64,000 bases of DNA from an uncultured Lachnoclostridium sp. (GTDB lineage: Bacteria > Bacillota > Clostridia > Lachnospirales > Lachnospiraceae): the NCBI GenBank assembly GCA_944381625.1, contig CALWLW010000003.1, positions 1-64,000 of the forward strand. Direction: 5' to 3'. Every line of letters starts with the position of its first letter. Within the stretch, counting starts at the first letter, position 1. Positions 62,667-64,000 of the stretch are shown here, in pieces. The notes beneath the pieces are model-generated. The model had not been told where the DNA came from, did no database searches, and worked only from the letters and a program-made list of their open reading frames with translations. Both the position numbers and the translations under genes were made by a program.

Positions 62667-64000
62667 ATGGCAAAGGATTATGCAGGCATCGCAAAATCGG
62701 TGTTGAAGCTTGTGGGCGGTGAGAAGAATGTCACCCACCTGGAGCACTGTTCCACCCGTCTCCGTTTTTCTGTGGCGGATCCGGTAAAGGTAGATAAGGA
62801 CGGACTGAAAGGGACCTCTGGCGTCATGGGCGTGATTTTCAACGGAAATCAGTGCCAGGTAGTAATTGGAAACGACGTAATCGAAGTATATGATGAGATT
62901 ATGAAGCTCGGCAGCTTTACGGGAACAGATGCGGCCCCGGTTTCGGCAGAAAAGCGTTCTGTCGGTGCTGTGGTACTGGATTTTATGGTGGGCGTGTTCC
63001 AGCCGCTTGTTCCGGCCATTGCCGGAGCGGGTATCTTAAAGGCGATGCTGTCTCTGCTTACGCTGGTGGGCCTGATGGAGTCTTCCTCTCCGTGGTATAC
63101 GGTGCTTTATAACGCCGCGGACGCGGCGCTTTACTTCCTGCCGCTTATGGTGGCGGTTACCATGGCCACGAAGCTGAAATGCAATCGTCTGGTAGCGCTT
63201 GGCGCGGTAGGCGCGCTGATTCTGCCAAGTATGACGGCGGCTATCACGGAAGGACTGGCGCTTTTCGGATTCACTGTTCAGAACATCGCTTATTCCTATC
63301 AGGTATTTCCTGCGATTCTGACAGTAGGACTGTTGTACTTTGTGGAAAAATGGGTTACAAAGATTTCTCCGAAACCTATCCGTGTATTCTTTGTCCCCAT
63401 GGTCTGCTTCCTGATTGTCGTACCGGTGTCTTTGTTGGTGCTTGGGCCTTTGGGTTATAATATTGGACAGATATTGACGACAGTGATTTTGTTCCTGTAT
63501 GATAAGCTTGGATGGCTGGCTGTGGGTGTTCTGGCGGCAATCCTGCCTCTGATGGTTTCCATGGGTATGCACAAGGCGCTGCTTCCCTATGCGGTTTCCT
63601 CCATCAGCGAGATGGGCGAGGAGCTTTTGTATATGCCCGCTTCTCTGGCCCATAATATTTCCGAGGGCGGCGCCTGCTTCGCGGTAGCCATAAAAACGAA
63701 AGACACGGAGCTTCGCTCTGCGGCGATCTCCGCGGGTATCTCGGCGATTTTCGGAATTACAGAGCCGGCTCTTTACGGTGTGACACTCCAGCATAGGCGT
63801 GCGCTCTATGGCGTTATGACCGGTAGCTTTGTCAGCGGTGTGATTGTGGGACTGACCGGATTGAAGGCATTTGTGGCCATGGGGCCGGGACTGGCAGGAA
63901 TGGCTATGTTCGTGGACGTAAACAACAGCATGAATATCGTATGGGGCTTTGTAGGTTTTGCGGCGGCTCTGGTGGTATCCTTTTTAGCGACCCTGTTCCT
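62667..64000 (+). CDS. PTS beta-glucoside transporter subunit IIBC(A), cut by window end
   Basis: At least 444 residues, continuing past the window. EIIB has the phosphocysteine C28 in LEHCSTRLRF; EIIC shows many membrane segments and the signature FGITEPALYGVT. It is a paralogue of the permease at 31253. The start is ATG at 62667 (AAAGGAG upstream) or the ATG immediately before it at 62664. Expression is set by the RAT/terminator just upstream. Whether an EIIA domain, a phospho-glucosidase and the antiterminator gene follow cannot be seen. Confidence 0.9.
   Translation, partial: MAKDYAGIAKSVLKLVGGEKNVTHLEHCSTRLRFSVADPVKVDKDGLKGTSGVMGVIFNGNQCQVVIGNDVIEVYDEIMKLGSFTGTDAAPVSAEKRSVGAVVLDFMVGVFQPLVPAIAGAGILKAMLSLLTLVGLMESSSPWYTVLYNAADAALYFLPLMVAVTMATKLKCNRLVALGAVGALILPSMTAAITEGLALFGFTVQNIAYSYQVFPAILTVGLLYFVEKWVTKISPKPIRVFFVPMVCFLIVVPVSLLVLGPLGYNIGQILTTVILFLYDKLGWLAVGVLAAILPLMVSMGMHKALLPYAVSSISEMGEELLYMPASLAHNISEGGACFAVAIKTKDTELRSAAISAGISAIFGITEPALYGVTLQHRRALYGVMTGSFVSGVIVGLTGLKAFVAMGPGLAGMAMFVDVNNSMNIVWGFVGFAAALVVSFLATLF

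Overview
The window reads as a chromosomal segment of a mid-GC, spore-forming, anaerobic gut-type Firmicute, most likely family Lachnospiraceae (class Clostridia). Pointers are strong GGAGG ribosome sites, a sporulation sigma-K gene, CodY, RNase J, IreB, DprA, a CIRCE-controlled groESL, 4Fe-4S enzymes of anaerobes and clostridial gene orders such as ireB-ruvX-DUF1292-rnj and prmA-rsmE-nifS-thiI. No rRNA, tRNA, CRISPR array, insertion sequence or prophage gene was recognised.

Layout. 1-3300: hairpin-rich non-coding DNA, a zinc-ribbon membrane protein, a small hypothetical and a LysR regulator. 3275-10000: a phosphatase, then translation and tRNA/rRNA modification genes (prmA, rsmE, cysteine desulfurase, thiI, mtaB) with an odd HPr-like gene on the minus strand. 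10000-20700: a long housekeeping run (ireB, ruvX, DUF1292, RNase J, ylbF, a short MltG-like protein, O-methyltransferase, U32 protein, sigK, comM-like, dprA, topA). 20900-28900: codY, groESL, guaB, pyk, an FUSC-type membrane protein and moaC. 28948-35373: a sugar island with a divergent RpiR regulator, an epimerase-like protein, SemiSWEET, a beta-glucoside PTS, an SDR and a GH1 6-phospho-glycosidase. It lies between moaC and the convergent moaA/aldo-keto reductase pair.

37589-49684 is a second carbohydrate locus: ROK regulator, D-lyxose isomerase, PfkB kinase, class II aldolase, a ribose-type ABC transporter, then a paralogous binding lipoprotein directly followed by a NarL-type histidine kinase, a response regulator and an orphan family 1 binding protein. 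It looks like a sugar uptake, isomerise, phosphorylate and cleave route, with a duplicated binding protein used as a sensor.

49700-52767 is a folate operon (folE, HD protein, folP, folBK) behind a THF riboswitch. Then follow an Rpn-like protein, a DUF3592 protein, pyrBI on the minus strand, folC, pheA, degV, a MATE transporter, malic enzyme, and a second beta-glucoside PTS gene cut by the window end and preceded by a BglG/LicT-type antiterminator site.

Most notable beyond the genes: two copies of a roughly 165-bp cloverleaf-like repeat (after lysR and after topA) whose long arms differ but keep base pairing by compensatory changes; the binding-protein/kinase sensor cluster; the two-oxidoreductase plus SemiSWEET PTS island; a Crh-like HPr lacking the active histidine; and an HD protein sitting where the folate pathway lacks a dephosphorylation enzyme.
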